Source: Thermoplasmata archaeon (lineage in GTDB: Archaea; Thermoplasmatota; Thermoplasmata; Thermoplasmatales; Thermoplasmataceae). From it: a stretch of 16,369 nucleotides of DNA. The translations under genes and the position numbers were made by a program. Where the stretch lies: the NCBI GenBank assembly GCA_021835185.1, contig JAKBQO010000018.1, forward strand, positions 1 through 16,369. Reading direction: 5' to 3'. Shown here piece by piece: positions 1 through 8,388 of this stretch (position 1 is the stretch's first letter; every line of letters starts with the position of its first letter). The notes under the pieces were generated by a model. It was not told the DNA's origin. It saw nothing but the letters and a program-made list of their open reading frames with translations, and did no database searches.

Positions 1-132
1 ATAATCAAATCTTTAAAGATAGAGGTTGAAGCAGATCAGGATATAAAAGTCGTGCTGGAGCATTCAAGAAAAGCATGCCCTGCCTTATATGCAATAATGA
101 ATCCTATACCCACTGAAATATCACAGGTATAA
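1..132 (+). CDS. OsmC-like peroxide-resistance protein, C-terminal fragment
   Basis: The window opens inside an open frame that gives 43 residues before a TAA at 130-132. The visible part is a beta-strand (SLKIEVEAD), then LEHSRKACPALYAI and an Ile/Pro-rich tail. A Cys-Pro at the start of a helix, preceded by an Ala/Arg-rich turn, matches the second redox cysteine of OsmC/Ohr-family proteins, which reduce organic hydroperoxides in the cytoplasm. The first cysteine and all of the N-terminus lie outside the window, so the family call rests on one motif and could be wrong. The start is not visible. Confidence 0.5.
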   Translation: MIKSLKIEVEADQDIKVVLEHSRKACPALYAIMNPIPTEISQV

Positions 133-238
133 GAATTAGAATATATCATTAATTTGATAAAATAAAATTTTGTAATGGTATGTATAATTGAAAATCCAAT
201 CAGGAGATTTTTGAATAAAATGTTTAAATTATATTAGG

Positions 239-272
239 TTAATTATATATATTACTAAATCATTATTCATAT
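239..272 (+). promoter_or_regulatory. Predicted leaderless promoter of the cyclase-family gene
   Basis: A TATA-like TTATATAT at 243-250 is centred about 26 nt before the ATG at 273, and there is no Shine-Dalgarno sequence in front of that ATG. This geometry is expected for an archaeal leaderless transcript starting at or next to the start codon. The whole 133-272 stretch is very AT-rich, so other TATA-like sequences occur by chance. Confidence 0.45.
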
Positions 273-920
273 ATGGATACTAAAAAATACTTTGATTTGT
301 CCGTGGAATTGAAACCAAATATGCCCTGCTGGCCAACAAATCCAATAGTAAGGATAGATCCAATAGGCGTTCTTTCAAGAGATGGCTACAGTGTTGAAAA
401 GTTTGAAACGGTGACACATACTGGAACACATATAGATGCTCCTTATCACATGATCGATAACGGTATGACTGTGGACAAAATACCACTTAGCCAGATTATT
501 GGCCCAGGATATTGCATAAGGCCAGAAGTAGATGGCACTGAAATTAAGCTTAATGCATTGAAAAAAATATGGAAACCTGAATATGACAATAAGATTATTT
601 TAATAAACACGAATTGGGATAAAAAACGTGGGTTTACAAAAGAATTTCAATACGATTTTCCAGGGTTGGCCGACGATACTGTTGATTTTTTGATAGAACA
701 CCATCCGAAAGTTATAGGCATAGATACGTTAGGCATAGACCCATATAGCCACGGTGATTTCAGAGTCCACAAGGCTTTGCTTTCAAAAAATATGGTCTTT
801 ATAGAGGATTTAGCGAATCTCGATAAGCTTGAAACTGGAAGGGAATACACTGTTATTGCACTCCCACTAAAGATTTATGGAGGCAGTGGGGCTATGGCAA
901 GGGTAGTCGCTGTTGAATAG
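273..920 (+). CDS. Cyclase / kynurenine-formamidase-like metal-dependent hydrolase
   Basis: This is a 215-aa protein of the cyclase family (PF04199, including KynB arylformamidases and related amide or lactone hydrolases). The family metal motif HTGTHIDAPYH is at residues 49-59, giving His49, His53 and Asp55 as predicted Zn/Mn ligands. A conserved second half follows: GIDTLGID (149-156), HKALL (His166) and Glu178 in FIEDLANL, matching the other catalytic and metal positions. Length is normal for the family and there is no signal peptide, so it should be cytosolic. It stands alone, with gyrA convergent downstream, so context does not reveal the substrate. Kynurenine formamidase is only one possibility, and no tryptophan-degradation genes are nearby. 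Family certain, substrate unknown. Confidence 0.87.
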   Translation: MDTKKYFDLSVELKPNMPCWPTNPIVRIDPIGVLSRDGYSVEKFETVTHTGTHIDAPYHMIDNGMTVDKIPLSQIIGPGYCIRPEVDGTEIKLNALKKIWKPEYDNKIILINTNWDKKRGFTKEFQYDFPGLADDTVDFLIEHHPKVIGIDTLGIDPYSHGDFRVHKALLSKNMVFIEDLANLDKLETGREYTVIALPLKIYGGSGAMARVVAVE

Positions 921-958
921 GCGTATACTATAATCTTATTTCATTTTCAATTGAATAT

Positions 959-978
959 AAAAAATTTTAAATTAAAAA
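959..978 (-). terminator. Poly-T terminator-like tract after gyrA
   Basis: Reading the minus strand downstream of the gyrA stop, there is a T5 run (978-974) and a T6 run (964-959) in an almost pure AT stretch without a hairpin. Oligo-T tracts of this kind terminate archaeal RNA polymerase. The region also separates gyrA from the convergent cyclase gene, whose own transcript reads through the T-rich stretch around 935-948. Confidence 0.45.
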
Positions 979-1009
979 CTTAAATTTATGGTATTTAATC
1001 AATATGTAT

Positions 1010-3385
1010 TCAAAGTACCGAGGCGGCAACAACAAGATCGTCATCGTCTACATTTATAAGTTTTACACCTGAGGTAACCCTTGACTGTATTTTGATTTCA
1101 TCAGAATTCAATCTGATAGTTTTATTGTTTCTGGTAACTATCAGGACTTCCTGGGAATCGCCAACAGGTAATGCAGTAACCAGTGAACCGGTCCTTTCAC
1201 TTTCCTTAAAGATGAGATTTCCAGAAGACCCTCTATGGTGTATGGAAAAATCAGTTATCTTTGTTCTTTTTCCCAACCCATTTTCCGTTATGCTCATTAC
1301 AGTATCGTTGTCATCCACTAAAAATGAGTTGATTACTTCAGCACCGTTTAGCCTCATGGATTTAACTCCCCTTGAAGCTCTGCCGGTTGAAGATACCTCA
1401 TCGGAAAGGAATACTGCCGCTTTGTTATTGCTGGCTGCGACAAATATCTTTGATGGTTTTTCAAGATCCATTACAGAAACTACCTCATCCTGATCGTCGA
1501 GTTTAATAATCTTCAGGCCAGATTCCCTCATATCCAGTATTTCCTTTACAGGAGTTCTCTTTATAAAGCCTTTCTTTGTAATTATTATCAGGAAGTTTTT
1601 AGGGCTTGCGGGCGATTTCATTATCTGTTTTATCTTTTCATTTTCATTCATTTTAAGGAAAGTTCCGCCGACACTACCAAGTGATGTCCTTGATTTTTTC
1701 TCTATTGTATATGCTTTAGTTCTCAATACTCTCCCGGTATTCGTGAAGAAATAAATCATATCATGGGACATGCAGGATAAAATGCTTCTAACTGTATCTT
1801 CTTTCCTGGTTGCTGTGATAGTTCCCTTTCCGCCCCTTTTCTGAACATTGTATTCCTCAGAAGAAACCCTTTTAAGAAGCCCATTTTCACTGAGTATCAT
1901 TATGGATTCCTCATTAGGTATGATGTCCTCATCGTTTCTTGCGTTGATATCCCTGTTGAGAACCTTTGTGCGCCTCACATCGCCGAACTGCTTCTTTATT
2001 TCGAGGGTTTCCTGCTTAAGTACGTCCCTCCGTTTGGATTCATTATTTATTATCTCATTTAACCTTTCAATGTTTTCCTTTATGCTTATAAGCTCATCAT
2101 TAATTTTTTTGATTTCCAATCCAGTTAAGCGCTGAAGCCTCATATCCAGTATGGCTAGAGCCTGCTTCTCGGAAAGTGATAATTGATCCATCAGGGATGT
2201 TTTAGCCATATCAGCATTGTCGGAAGACCTGATAATTTTTATCACGCGATCTATGTTCTCCAGTGCAATAACAAGCCCTGATAGTATATGCTCCCGGTCC
2301 ATCAATTTATTTACTTCAAAAACTGAACGCTTCCTTATTATTTCAAGCCTGAAATCTATGAAGCCCAGAATCATTTCATCAAGTGTCATGACCTTTGGTT
2401 CGTTGTTCAGCAAAACCAGATTATTCACACCTATGGTGGTTTCCAGTGGGGTGTGTTCATATAACTGGTTAATTGTAAGTCCCTTGCTGTCATCATTTTT
2501 AATCTTGATAACTACCCGTATGCCGTTTCTGTCGCTTTCATCCCTTATATCAGATATGTTGCTTATAATTCCGTTTTTTACCTGTTCGGCAACGTTCTGG
2601 ATATAAAGAGCTTTATTAACCCCATATGGCAGTGTTTTAATGATGATTTTTTTCTTTTCTTCATCATCTATTTCTCCCTGGCAGAATACCTTGCCATGGC
2701 CTGTCCTGTAAATATTCAGAAGGTCCGAATTTCTATAAATCATTCCGCCACCGGGAAAATCCGGGCCCTGAACAAATTTCAGTAAATCTTCAACACTGCA
2801 GTCTGGATGGTCTATTCCGTACATTATTGCATCTGAAATTTCTGAAAGGTTATGTGGTACCATATTGGTTGCCATTCCAACAGCTATTCCAGATGTTCCA
2901 TTTATTAATAACTGGGGTATTCTTGACGGGAAATACACCGGCTCGTCAAGTGAACCATCAAAATTCGGGCTAAATGGAACTGTTTCCTTTTCTATGTCCC
3001 TTACCATTTCCTCTGCCATTTTGCCTAATCTGGCTTCTGTATACCTCATAGCAGCAGGGGCATCCCCGTCTATAGAACCAAAATTTCCCTGCCCGTCAAT
3101 CAGTGTATACCGCAACGAAAAATCCTGGGCCATTCTTGCCAGTGCTTCGTATATTGACGAATCGCCATGTGGATGGTATTTACCCATGGTTTCTCCTATT
3201 ATACGTGCAGACTTTTTATAGGGCTTGTCATGGGTAACACCCAGTTCGTACATGGAGTATATTATTCTCCTCTGTACCGGTTTTAATCCATCCCTGAAAT
3301 CAGGTATTGCCCTGCTCACTATTACACTCATCGCATAGTCAAGATACGATGTTTTAATTTCCTCTTCAATTGGCCTTAATAACAT
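1010..3385 (-). CDS. gyrA: DNA gyrase subunit A
   Basis: This is the 791-aa breakage-reunion subunit of type IIA topoisomerase. The N-terminal winged-helix/CAP part contains the catalytic Arg114-Tyr115 in [10 protein letters not shown]. The quinolone-determining loop [10 protein letters not shown] is at 71-80, with Ser76 and Glu80 at the positions of E. coli Ser83 and Asp87. A coiled-coil region spans roughly 350-460. The C-terminal beta-pinwheel carries a GyrA box QKRGGKG at 515-521, the signature separating true gyrase from topo IV and implying DNA wrapping and negative supercoiling. The ATG at 3385 follows the gyrB stop by 9 nt, with a GGTGG Shine-Dalgarno-like site overlapping that stop, so it is translated from the gyrB-gyrA message. 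Gyrase is of bacterial origin in Thermoplasmatales and some other euryarchaea. Nothing looks broken. Confidence 0.97.
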   Translation of the reverse strand: MLLRPIEEEIKTSYLDYAMSVIVSRAIPDFRDGLKPVQRRIIYSMYELGVTHDKPYKKSARIIGETMGKYHPHGDSSIYEALARMAQDFSLRYTLIDGQGNFGSIDGDAPAAMRYTEARLGKMAEEMVRDIEKETVPFSPNFDGSLDEPVYFPSRIPQLLINGTSGIAVGMATNMVPHNLSEISDAIMYGIDHPDCSVEDLLKFVQGPDFPGGGMIYRNSDLLNIYRTGHGKVFCQGEIDDEEKKKIIIKTLPYGVNKALYIQNVAEQVKNGIISNISDIRDESDRNGIRVVIKIKNDDSKGLTINQLYEHTPLETTIGVNNLVLLNNEPKVMTLDEMILGFIDFRLEIIRKRSVFEVNKLMDREHILSGLVIALENIDRVIKIIRSSDNADMAKTSLMDQLSLSEKQALAILDMRLQRLTGLEIKKINDELISIKENIERLNEIINNESKRRDVLKQETLEIKKQFGDVRRTKVLNRDINARNDEDIIPNEESIMILSENGLLKRVSSEEYNVQKRGGKGTITATRKEDTVRSILSCMSHDMIYFFTNTGRVLRTKAYTIEKKSRTSLGSVGGTFLKMNENEKIKQIMKSPASPKNFLIIITKKGFIKRTPVKEILDMRESGLKIIKLDDQDEVVSVMDLEKPSKIFVAASNNKAAVFLSDEVSSTGRASRGVKSMRLNGAEVINSFLVDDNDTVMSITENGLGKRTKITDFSIHHRGSSGNLIFKESERTGSLVTALPVGDSQEVLIVTRNNKTIRLNSDEIKIQSRVTSGVKLINVDDDDLVVAASVL

Positions 3386-3394
3386 TTATCCCAC

Positions 3395-5338
3395 CTATAT
3401 ATCCAGATTCTGGACGTATTTTGCATTATCCTCTATGAATTTTCTCCTTGGCTCTACTTTCTCTCCCATAAGTATGTTAAACAGCTGGTCGGCATATAAG
3501 GCATCCTCTATGCTTACCTGCACCAGTTTTCTTGATTCAGGATTCATTGTGGTTTCCCAGAGCTGTTCCGGGTTCATCTCCCCGAGACCCTTAAATCTCT
3601 GTATTACCACATTTTTACCCATCTTTGCCACTTCACGGTCTTTTTCATCCTCGCTGAATACATATACTATATCGTTGCCCTTCTGTACCCTGAACAATGG
3701 TGGCTGGGCAAAGTAAATGTGACCGCCCTGGATAAGTTCATTCATGAACCTGTAGAAAAATGTCAGGAGAAGTGTTCTTATATGGGCTCCATCAACATCG
3801 GCATCTGTCATTATTATTATCTTACCATAACGGAGATTTTTTATGTCAAATTTATCCTTAATGTTTGTACCAATTGCGGTAATAAGGTTTTTAATTTCCT
3901 CGTTCTCCAGAGCCTTGTTATCGTTTGATTTTTCCACATTGAGTATTTTTCCCCTCAGCGGAAGTATTGCCTGGTATTCCCTGTTCCTCGCCTGTTTTGC
4001 TGACCCGCCTGCAGAGTCTCCCTCTACAATGTATACTTCAGTCTGATCTGAATCGCTGGATGAGCAATCTGCAAGTTTCCCTGGCAATGTTCCGCTTTCC
4101 AGGGCAGTTTTCCTCCTTACAAGGTCCTTTGCCTTCCTGGAAGCTTCCCTTGCTATGGCAGCTGCGAGTACTCTCTTTATTATTGCATCTGCTATAGGAG
4201 GATATGATTCAAAATAATCTTTGAGATATTTTTCAGTAATAGAAGATACTATACTTTTTACCACTGAATTTCCTAATTTTTCCTTTGTTTGCCCTTCAAA
4301 CTGGGGATTAAACATCTTTACATGCAACACCGCAGTTAAGCCCTCTCTGGTATCATCGCCTATAAGCCCGCTTACGCCCTTTACCAGGTTTTTAGCCTTG
4401 GCATATTCGAGAACAGCACGTGAAAGCCCTGTATGGAAACCGGTTATATGGGTTCCGCCTTCGGGGGTCTTTATATTATTTACAAAGCTTTCCTCTGTGC
4501 CGGTTACATTGTCTATATACTGCAACGCGAATTCTACCACATACTCTTTGTATTCCTCACGGCAGTAAATTGGCTCCTTATTAACGATATCCTTTCCCTG
4601 ATTGAGGAACTGGACATATTCTACAAGCCCGCCATCAAAATGGAATTTTTCGTGTTTGCCTGACCTTAAATCGCTCAATTCTATGGTTATATTTGGATTT
4701 AAAAAAGCAAGGTCCATGATTCTCTGTGAAATAACCGGGTATGAAAAATCTATGGTATCAAAAATTGTTGCATCTGGGTAGAACTTTATAATTGTCCCGT
4801 GTTCCGGATATTTCATTTCTATATCCCCAATTTCCGGATCAGCTGATTTATTTTTTGCATCAAGAACCTGTAGCCCCGATACCGGAACACCCTGCTTAAA
4901 TTTTTCATAATAAATTTTATTTCCCTTCTTTACCACGGCAAGCAAATAATCAGAAAGTGCATTTACCACATGTACACCAACGCCATGCAACCCTCCTGTA
5001 ACCTTATACACTTTTTTATCGAATTTAGCACCACTGTGGAGTTCGGTCATTACTATTTCAAGTCCTGGACGCTTATATTTAGGATGTATATCTACCGGAA
5101 TACCTCTTCCATCATCCTCCACAGATATTGAACCGTCTTTATATATTACTATATTTATATCAGAACCGAAACCGGCCATGGCTTCGTCTATACAGTTATC
5201 AACAACTTCATAAACCATATGGTGTAGGCCATCAGGCCCCGTTGAGCCTATATACATGCCGGGTACTTTTCTTACTGCCTTCAATCCCTCAAGAATTTGT
5301 ATCTGAGATGCATCATAATTATCCATAGCTTTATCCAT
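3395..5338 (-). CDS. gyrB: DNA gyrase subunit B
   Basis: This is the ATPase/TOPRIM subunit of gyrase, 647 aa from the chosen ATG. The GHKL ATPase domain has the N-box YEVVDNCIDEA with catalytic Glu44 and Asn48, DGRGIP near 76-81 and the nucleotide lid TGGLHGVGVH at 114-123. The transducer carries the QTK loop at 350-352. TOPRIM follows with EGDSAGGSA (439-447) and the metal-binding DADVDG (512-517). The open frame continues to a TTG at 5470, but the extra 44 residues are low-complexity and unlike any GyrB N-terminus. I chose the ATG at 5338 because a TTATAA box lies 26-31 nt upstream, fitting a leaderless transcript. The ATG at 5326 (MDNYDASQIQ) is the alternative and resembles the usual GyrB start. 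It is first in the gyrB-gyrA operon. Confidence 0.95.
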   Translation of the reverse strand: MDKAMDNYDASQIQILEGLKAVRKVPGMYIGSTGPDGLHHMVYEVVDNCIDEAMAGFGSDINIVIYKDGSISVEDDGRGIPVDIHPKYKRPGLEIVMTELHSGAKFDKKVYKVTGGLHGVGVHVVNALSDYLLAVVKKGNKIYYEKFKQGVPVSGLQVLDAKNKSADPEIGDIEMKYPEHGTIIKFYPDATIFDTIDFSYPVISQRIMDLAFLNPNITIELSDLRSGKHEKFHFDGGLVEYVQFLNQGKDIVNKEPIYCREEYKEYVVEFALQYIDNVTGTEESFVNNIKTPEGGTHITGFHTGLSRAVLEYAKAKNLVKGVSGLIGDDTREGLTAVLHVKMFNPQFEGQTKEKLGNSVVKSIVSSITEKYLKDYFESYPPIADAIIKRVLAAAIAREASRKAKDLVRRKTALESGTLPGKLADCSSSDSDQTEVYIVEGDSAGGSAKQARNREYQAILPLRGKILNVEKSNDNKALENEEIKNLITAIGTNIKDKFDIKNLRYGKIIIMTDADVDGAHIRTLLLTFFYRFMNELIQGGHIYFAQPPLFRVQKGNDIVYVFSEDEKDREVAKMGKNVVIQRFKGLGEMNPEQLWETTMNPESRKLVQVSIEDALYADQLFNILMGEKVEPRRKFIEDNAKYVQNLDI

Positions 5339-5363
5339 ACTATTACTGTAATACAACATAACG

Positions 5364-5369
5364 TTATAA
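5364..5369 (-). promoter_or_regulatory. TATA box of gyrB-gyrA
   Basis: On the minus strand AACTTATAAC places TTATAA 26-31 nt before the ATG at 5338. This is the normal distance for a leaderless archaeal start and decides the gyrB start. No Shine-Dalgarno sequence precedes that ATG. Confidence 0.5.
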
Positions 5370-5479
5370 GTTTTATTGAGTTTGGCGGAATCGTTATTTC
5401 CAGCACTGTGGTTATTGCTTGTTAACATCGTTATATGAAGGCTAGAAGCAATAACTGCCGGGTGCAACAATTGTTAATG

Positions 5480-5488
5480 TTTAATTAA
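5480..5488 (+). promoter_or_regulatory. Probable TATA box of the gene at 5508
   Basis: TTTAATTAA is centred about 24 nt before the ATG at 5508, with no Shine-Dalgarno site, so the transcript is probably leaderless. The 169-nt region 5339-5507 therefore carries two divergent promoters, this one and the gyrB one. A second AT-rich element (ATATAAAA, 5491-5498) lies too close to the ATG to serve as a TATA box. Confidence 0.35.
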
Positions 5489-5507
5489 TCATATAAAATC
5501 TACCTTC

Positions 5508-6200
5508 ATGGAATATGTTAAAGCTAATGGATGGCAGGTTTATATAGATTTTTTCAGGAACACACAGTTAGATGAGTTCGTAGATAAAATAAATTCAACC
5601 AATGCTATTGAAGTCGAGAATAATTTTTCAATAAAAAATAAGAAATTCAAGCATGTGTTCCATGGAATAAAATCACTGCCTTTATTTTATGATCCATTGA
5701 ACAGGGTTAATTACCTCACACTTGGATTTGTGTATGATAGTTACGGCCATCTGGGATTTTACAGGATTGAAGTCAGGAATAATAAAGAGTATATATTTAT
5801 TGCAGACAAAAACTATTTTAGAGGAAAAAGTGGCAACATACCTGTAAAAATATTTAATACATGTTCCGTGAAATATATAATTGCCTCATCATTTCACATG
5901 GATGATAAGAAAAAATTTATTCTTAACTATGATAATAATAATTCATTTTGCCAGGGCATAATACCTGTAAATACAAATTTCATAATTGATGCGGAAATAA
6001 TGAGGGATAAGGAAACATTCCAGGAAAGAATTTCATTTGGTGAGGAAATAATAAATGCCAAACTGGATTATAACCGTTTAAAAATACACAGGATAAGCTT
6101 TGATGAGAAGAAATGTTCCGGCATTTTACAGGGGGGGAACGACCATTTATTCCTCTATAAATTGGGCAACGCACTGGGGAAAATCCAGGGAAAAATATAA
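5508..6200 (+). CDS. Protein of unknown function, 230 aa
   Basis: I do not recognise this protein. It is a soluble-looking, Asn/Lys/Ile-rich polypeptide without signal peptide or membrane segment. It alternates short hydrophobic strands (for example YLTLGFVYDS, GFYRIEVRN, EYIFIADKN, FIIDAEIM), which suggests a mostly beta fold. Cysteines are few and not paired as a metal site. The ATG at 5508 has a TATA-like element about 24 nt upstream, so it is probably expressed from its own leaderless promoter divergent from gyrB. It ends one base from the convergent gene at 6202. A run of seven Gs (6131-6137) lies in frame near the 3' end and is unusual in this AT-rich DNA. Base composition otherwise matches its neighbours, so it looks like a real lineage-restricted gene. 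Confidence 0.72.
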   Translation: MEYVKANGWQVYIDFFRNTQLDEFVDKINSTNAIEVENNFSIKNKKFKHVFHGIKSLPLFYDPLNRVNYLTLGFVYDSYGHLGFYRIEVRNNKEYIFIADKNYFRGKSGNIPVKIFNTCSVKYIIASSFHMDDKKKFILNYDNNNSFCQGIIPVNTNFIIDAEIMRDKETFQERISFGEEIINAKLDYNRLKIHRISFDEKKCSGILQGGNDHLFLYKLGNALGKIQGKI

Positions 6201-6201
6201 T

Positions 6202-6447
6202 TTATTTTTTTATTATAAGTGTTTTAGTATCTTCTGTACCACTGTAATTTAGAAGTTTTAGCTTTGCGGCTTTTACCATCTCACTGAACTTTTCATTGTT
6301 AAATGGAAATTTTTCAGATGAAAATATGACTTTTATTTCCTGGCCATCATCCAGGTCAAAATATAGCCCTTTAAGATAGGCTTTCAGATAATTATCTGGG
6401 TCTCCGCCGCATATAACCTCTCTCTGGTCATCTACATTCATAAGCAC
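6202..6447 (-). CDS. Small acidic/basic protein of unknown function, possibly TusA-like fold
   Basis: An 81-aa protein from a GTG at 6447, or 79 aa from the ATG at 6441. A TATA-like ATAAATAA (6469-6476) is centred 25-26 nt from the GTG and 31-32 nt from the ATG, so the GTG fits leaderless initiation slightly better. The predicted order is strand-helix-strand-helix-strand, with GQEIKVIFSSEKFPFNNEKF followed by a helix (SEMVKAAKLKLL) and a closing strand (TKTLIIKK). This resembles small TusA/SirA-type sulfur-carrier proteins, with Cys13 near the active-cysteine position, but the CPxP motif is absent, so the link is weak. It is convergent with the upstream unknown gene with a 1-nt gap; the T7 tract at 6205-6211 that could end the neighbour's transcript falls in its last codons. 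Confidence 0.6.
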   Translation of the reverse strand: MLMNVDDQREVICGGDPDNYLKAYLKGLYFDLDDGQEIKVIFSSEKFPFNNEKFSEMVKAAKLKLLNYSGTEDTKTLIIKK

Positions 6448-6744
6448 AACATTACAATTAAGGACTTATTATTTATGCCTGTTAAAAACAGTATAAATTT
6501 ATGTATTCCAGCACATAAAATATGTGTAATATTCTGATGCTTTTTACGTTTGATCATTATTTTCATCGTATCGTAAATTCTGCAGTCTATTACAGGTTTA
6601 TTTATAAGGAACTCACATCTTATGAAGTATAATAAATATTATTATTTATTTTCACAGTAATATGCAAAACCATAAAGGGGCTGAAATTAATTTAATATGT
6701 TTGTGCCACACAAACATGAATTTTACGATATAAAGCTATAACAA
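6448..6744. other. 297-nt gap: promoter, possible tiny ORF and hairpin
   Basis: No confident gene is present. On the minus side it holds the promoter of the gene ending at 6202. On the plus strand TATAAATT (6492-6499) lies 26-27 nt before an ATG at 6522 that opens a 36-codon frame ending at 6632; the product would be aromatic-rich and matches no family I know. A perfect 9-bp inverted repeat lies at 6697-6717. I see no tRNA-like cloverleaf or repeat array. Confidence 0.4.
6697..6717 (-). terminator. Perfect 9-bp hairpin downstream of gltX
   Basis: ATGTTTGTG, a 3-nt loop (CCA on the plus strand) and CACAAACAT form an exact inverted repeat. In the minus-strand gltX transcript it begins 28 nt after the stop codon and is followed by the AU-rich ATTAAATTAATTT. 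It could stabilise or terminate the gltX mRNA, although the tail is not a clean U run, or act as a protein-binding palindrome. Only the symmetry is directly visible. Confidence 0.4.
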
Positions 6745-8388
6745 TCATTTATGGAGGAAATAACCATTTTTGCCATCCAGGTTGACATATCCGTAACGTT
6801 CCAGCTGTACAACTCCCCGTTTCTCTGTTGCTAAAGGTTCCAGTTTTCCCTTGTCTATGTTCCCGTCCGGATGAAATATCTGGATATCTCCAGAATTTTC
6901 AGGTGCCCACTGGATTATCTTCACCCTGCCTTCCGGTTCAATATTGCTATAAACAAGTTTATTGCCCTTTTTTACCGCCACACAGAGGTCTTTTAACCTT
7001 ATTACTTCCCCTTCATTTATTTTATCAATTTCATCGCCAGGGAAATAAACAGATGCCTGTGCCGGAATGCTATATTCCCTGAAACCGGAATCTGGGCGCT
7101 GTGGATGTAGCAGGGCATGGCTTTTTAAGGGTTCTGCATTCTGAAGGCTAATGAGTTCCGGATGTGGTACAAAGGAATACCTTTCTGTATTATAATCTAT
7201 TATTTCCCTATCCATGGAATCAAATATTTCCCATGAAAAGGTTGCATTGCTTTTATTCATTCCTGAACGGACCCAGTACTTCCTGAATGTTTCAGGATTA
7301 TATCCTCTCTTCTTCAATGCCTTTAAAGTTCCAAGCCTGATATCGTCCCATCCACTGTACTTTCCGGATTTTATGCCTTCCTTGATTATTGTTGTTTTAA
7401 GAATTGTATCGGGAATTGTTATGAAACCATAATGGAAATATTCAGGTATTTTCCAGTTATTGTACATAAAAACATATTTCTGCTTCTCGGTATTGACAAG
7501 ATGGTCAATTCCCCTTATAACATGTGTAAGCCCCAGATAATGGTCGTCAACAGACACTGAAAAATTCATAGTAGGATATACTGAATATTTTGATCCGGTT
7601 AGCGGGTGCTCGGTGGTATTTATCCTGAATGCAATCCAGTCCCTTATCGAGGGATTCGGGTGATTTATGTCCGTTTTCATTACCAGTGCTGCTTCACCCT
7701 CGGAGTAATGGCCTGAAATCATCTTATCGAATTTTTCAAGGTTAACTGAAGGGTCGGCATCCCTTTCTTTTACAGGTACTTTCTTCAATTTGAGATCATG
7801 GAATTCCTGCTGATTTTCTTCAATAACGTACATATACCCTTCAGAAATCATGCGCTTTGCTTCAGAATAATAGAACTCCATCCGGGATGATTGGATTACA
7901 GTTTCTGTAACATCAACGCCCAGCCATTTTAGATCCTCCGGAATCATTGTATATGCATCCGGATCAATGTTGCCCGGATTTGTGTCTTCTATTCTAAGTA
8001 TCAGTTTCCCGCCATAACGCTTTACATACTCATCGTTGAGGATAGCCATTCTCGAATGGCCTATGTGCAGGGGTCCTGAGGGGGACGGAGCCATCCTCAT
8101 AACAACACTCCCATTTACCCCGGGAAGATCAGGCAGTTCATGCCTTTCTTCTTTCTTTTCCTTTATAAGTATATCCGGGTACTCGGTGTTAACGATCTCC
8201 TCCAGCTGGTCAGCACCCATTGCATTTACCTCGTCAACATATTTCCTTATTGTTCCCATAAGGGTTTTCATATCCTTTTTTGCATCCGGGTTAATGGAAA
8301 TCAACTTTCCAACAACTGAGGAAATATCCGCTTTCCCACCATGCATATATGCGTTTTTAATAACCTGTTTCCTGATTTCTTGCTGCAT
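6745..8388 (-). CDS. gltX: Glutamyl-tRNA synthetase, archaeal type
   Basis: A class I synthetase charging tRNA-Glu. Archaeal enzymes of this type are usually described as pairing with amidotransferases for tRNA-Gln. From the ATG at 8388 it has 547 aa. A short N-terminal archaeal/eukaryotic extension precedes the Rossmann domain with [15 protein letters not shown] (HIGH at 108-111) and LRIEDTNP. The region equivalent to KMSKS reads [20 protein letters not shown] near 330-349, so the loop lacks the usual LSxS/K pattern. The insert that normally carries a Cys-rich zinc site has no cysteine here; the protein has only one Cys, in RLKDLCVAV. The C-terminal half is the beta-barrel anticodon domain of the GlnRS-like archaeal class. 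The frame extends to a TTG at 8409, but GAGGTGG at 8398-8404 precedes the ATG at 8388 by 9 nt and fixes the start. It overlaps the end of nog1 by 32 nt. Confidence 0.93.
   Translation of the reverse strand: MQQEIRKQVIKNAYMHGGKADISSVVGKLISINPDAKKDMKTLMGTIRKYVDEVNAMGADQLEEIVNTEYPDILIKEKKEERHELPDLPGVNGSVVMRMAPSPSGPLHIGHSRMAILNDEYVKRYGGKLILRIEDTNPGNIDPDAYTMIPEDLKWLGVDVTETVIQSSRMEFYYSEAKRMISEGYMYVIEENQQEFHDLKLKKVPVKERDADPSVNLEKFDKMISGHYSEGEAALVMKTDINHPNPSIRDWIAFRINTTEHPLTGSKYSVYPTMNFSVSVDDHYLGLTHVIRGIDHLVNTEKQKYVFMYNNWKIPEYFHYGFITIPDTILKTTIIKEGIKSGKYSGWDDIRLGTLKALKKRGYNPETFRKYWVRSGMNKSNATFSWEIFDSMDREIIDYNTERYSFVPHPELISLQNAEPLKSHALLHPQRPDSGFREYSIPAQASVYFPGDEIDKINEGEVIRLKDLCVAVKKGNKLVYSNIEPEGRVKIIQWAPENSGDIQIFHPDGNIDKGKLEPLATEKRGVVQLERYGYVNLDGKNGYFLHK

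Noticed and set aside
1092..5328. Many open frames of 60-130 codons on the plus strand opposite gyrA and gyrB
   Set aside because: They lie antisense to well-supported genes, lack promoters or Shine-Dalgarno sites, and their compositions are shadows of gyrase codons.
5339..5470. N-terminal extension of gyrB to a TTG at 5470
   Set aside because: The 44 extra residues are Ser/Asn-rich and unlike GyrB. A TATA box lies inside the extension at the right distance from the ATG at 5338.
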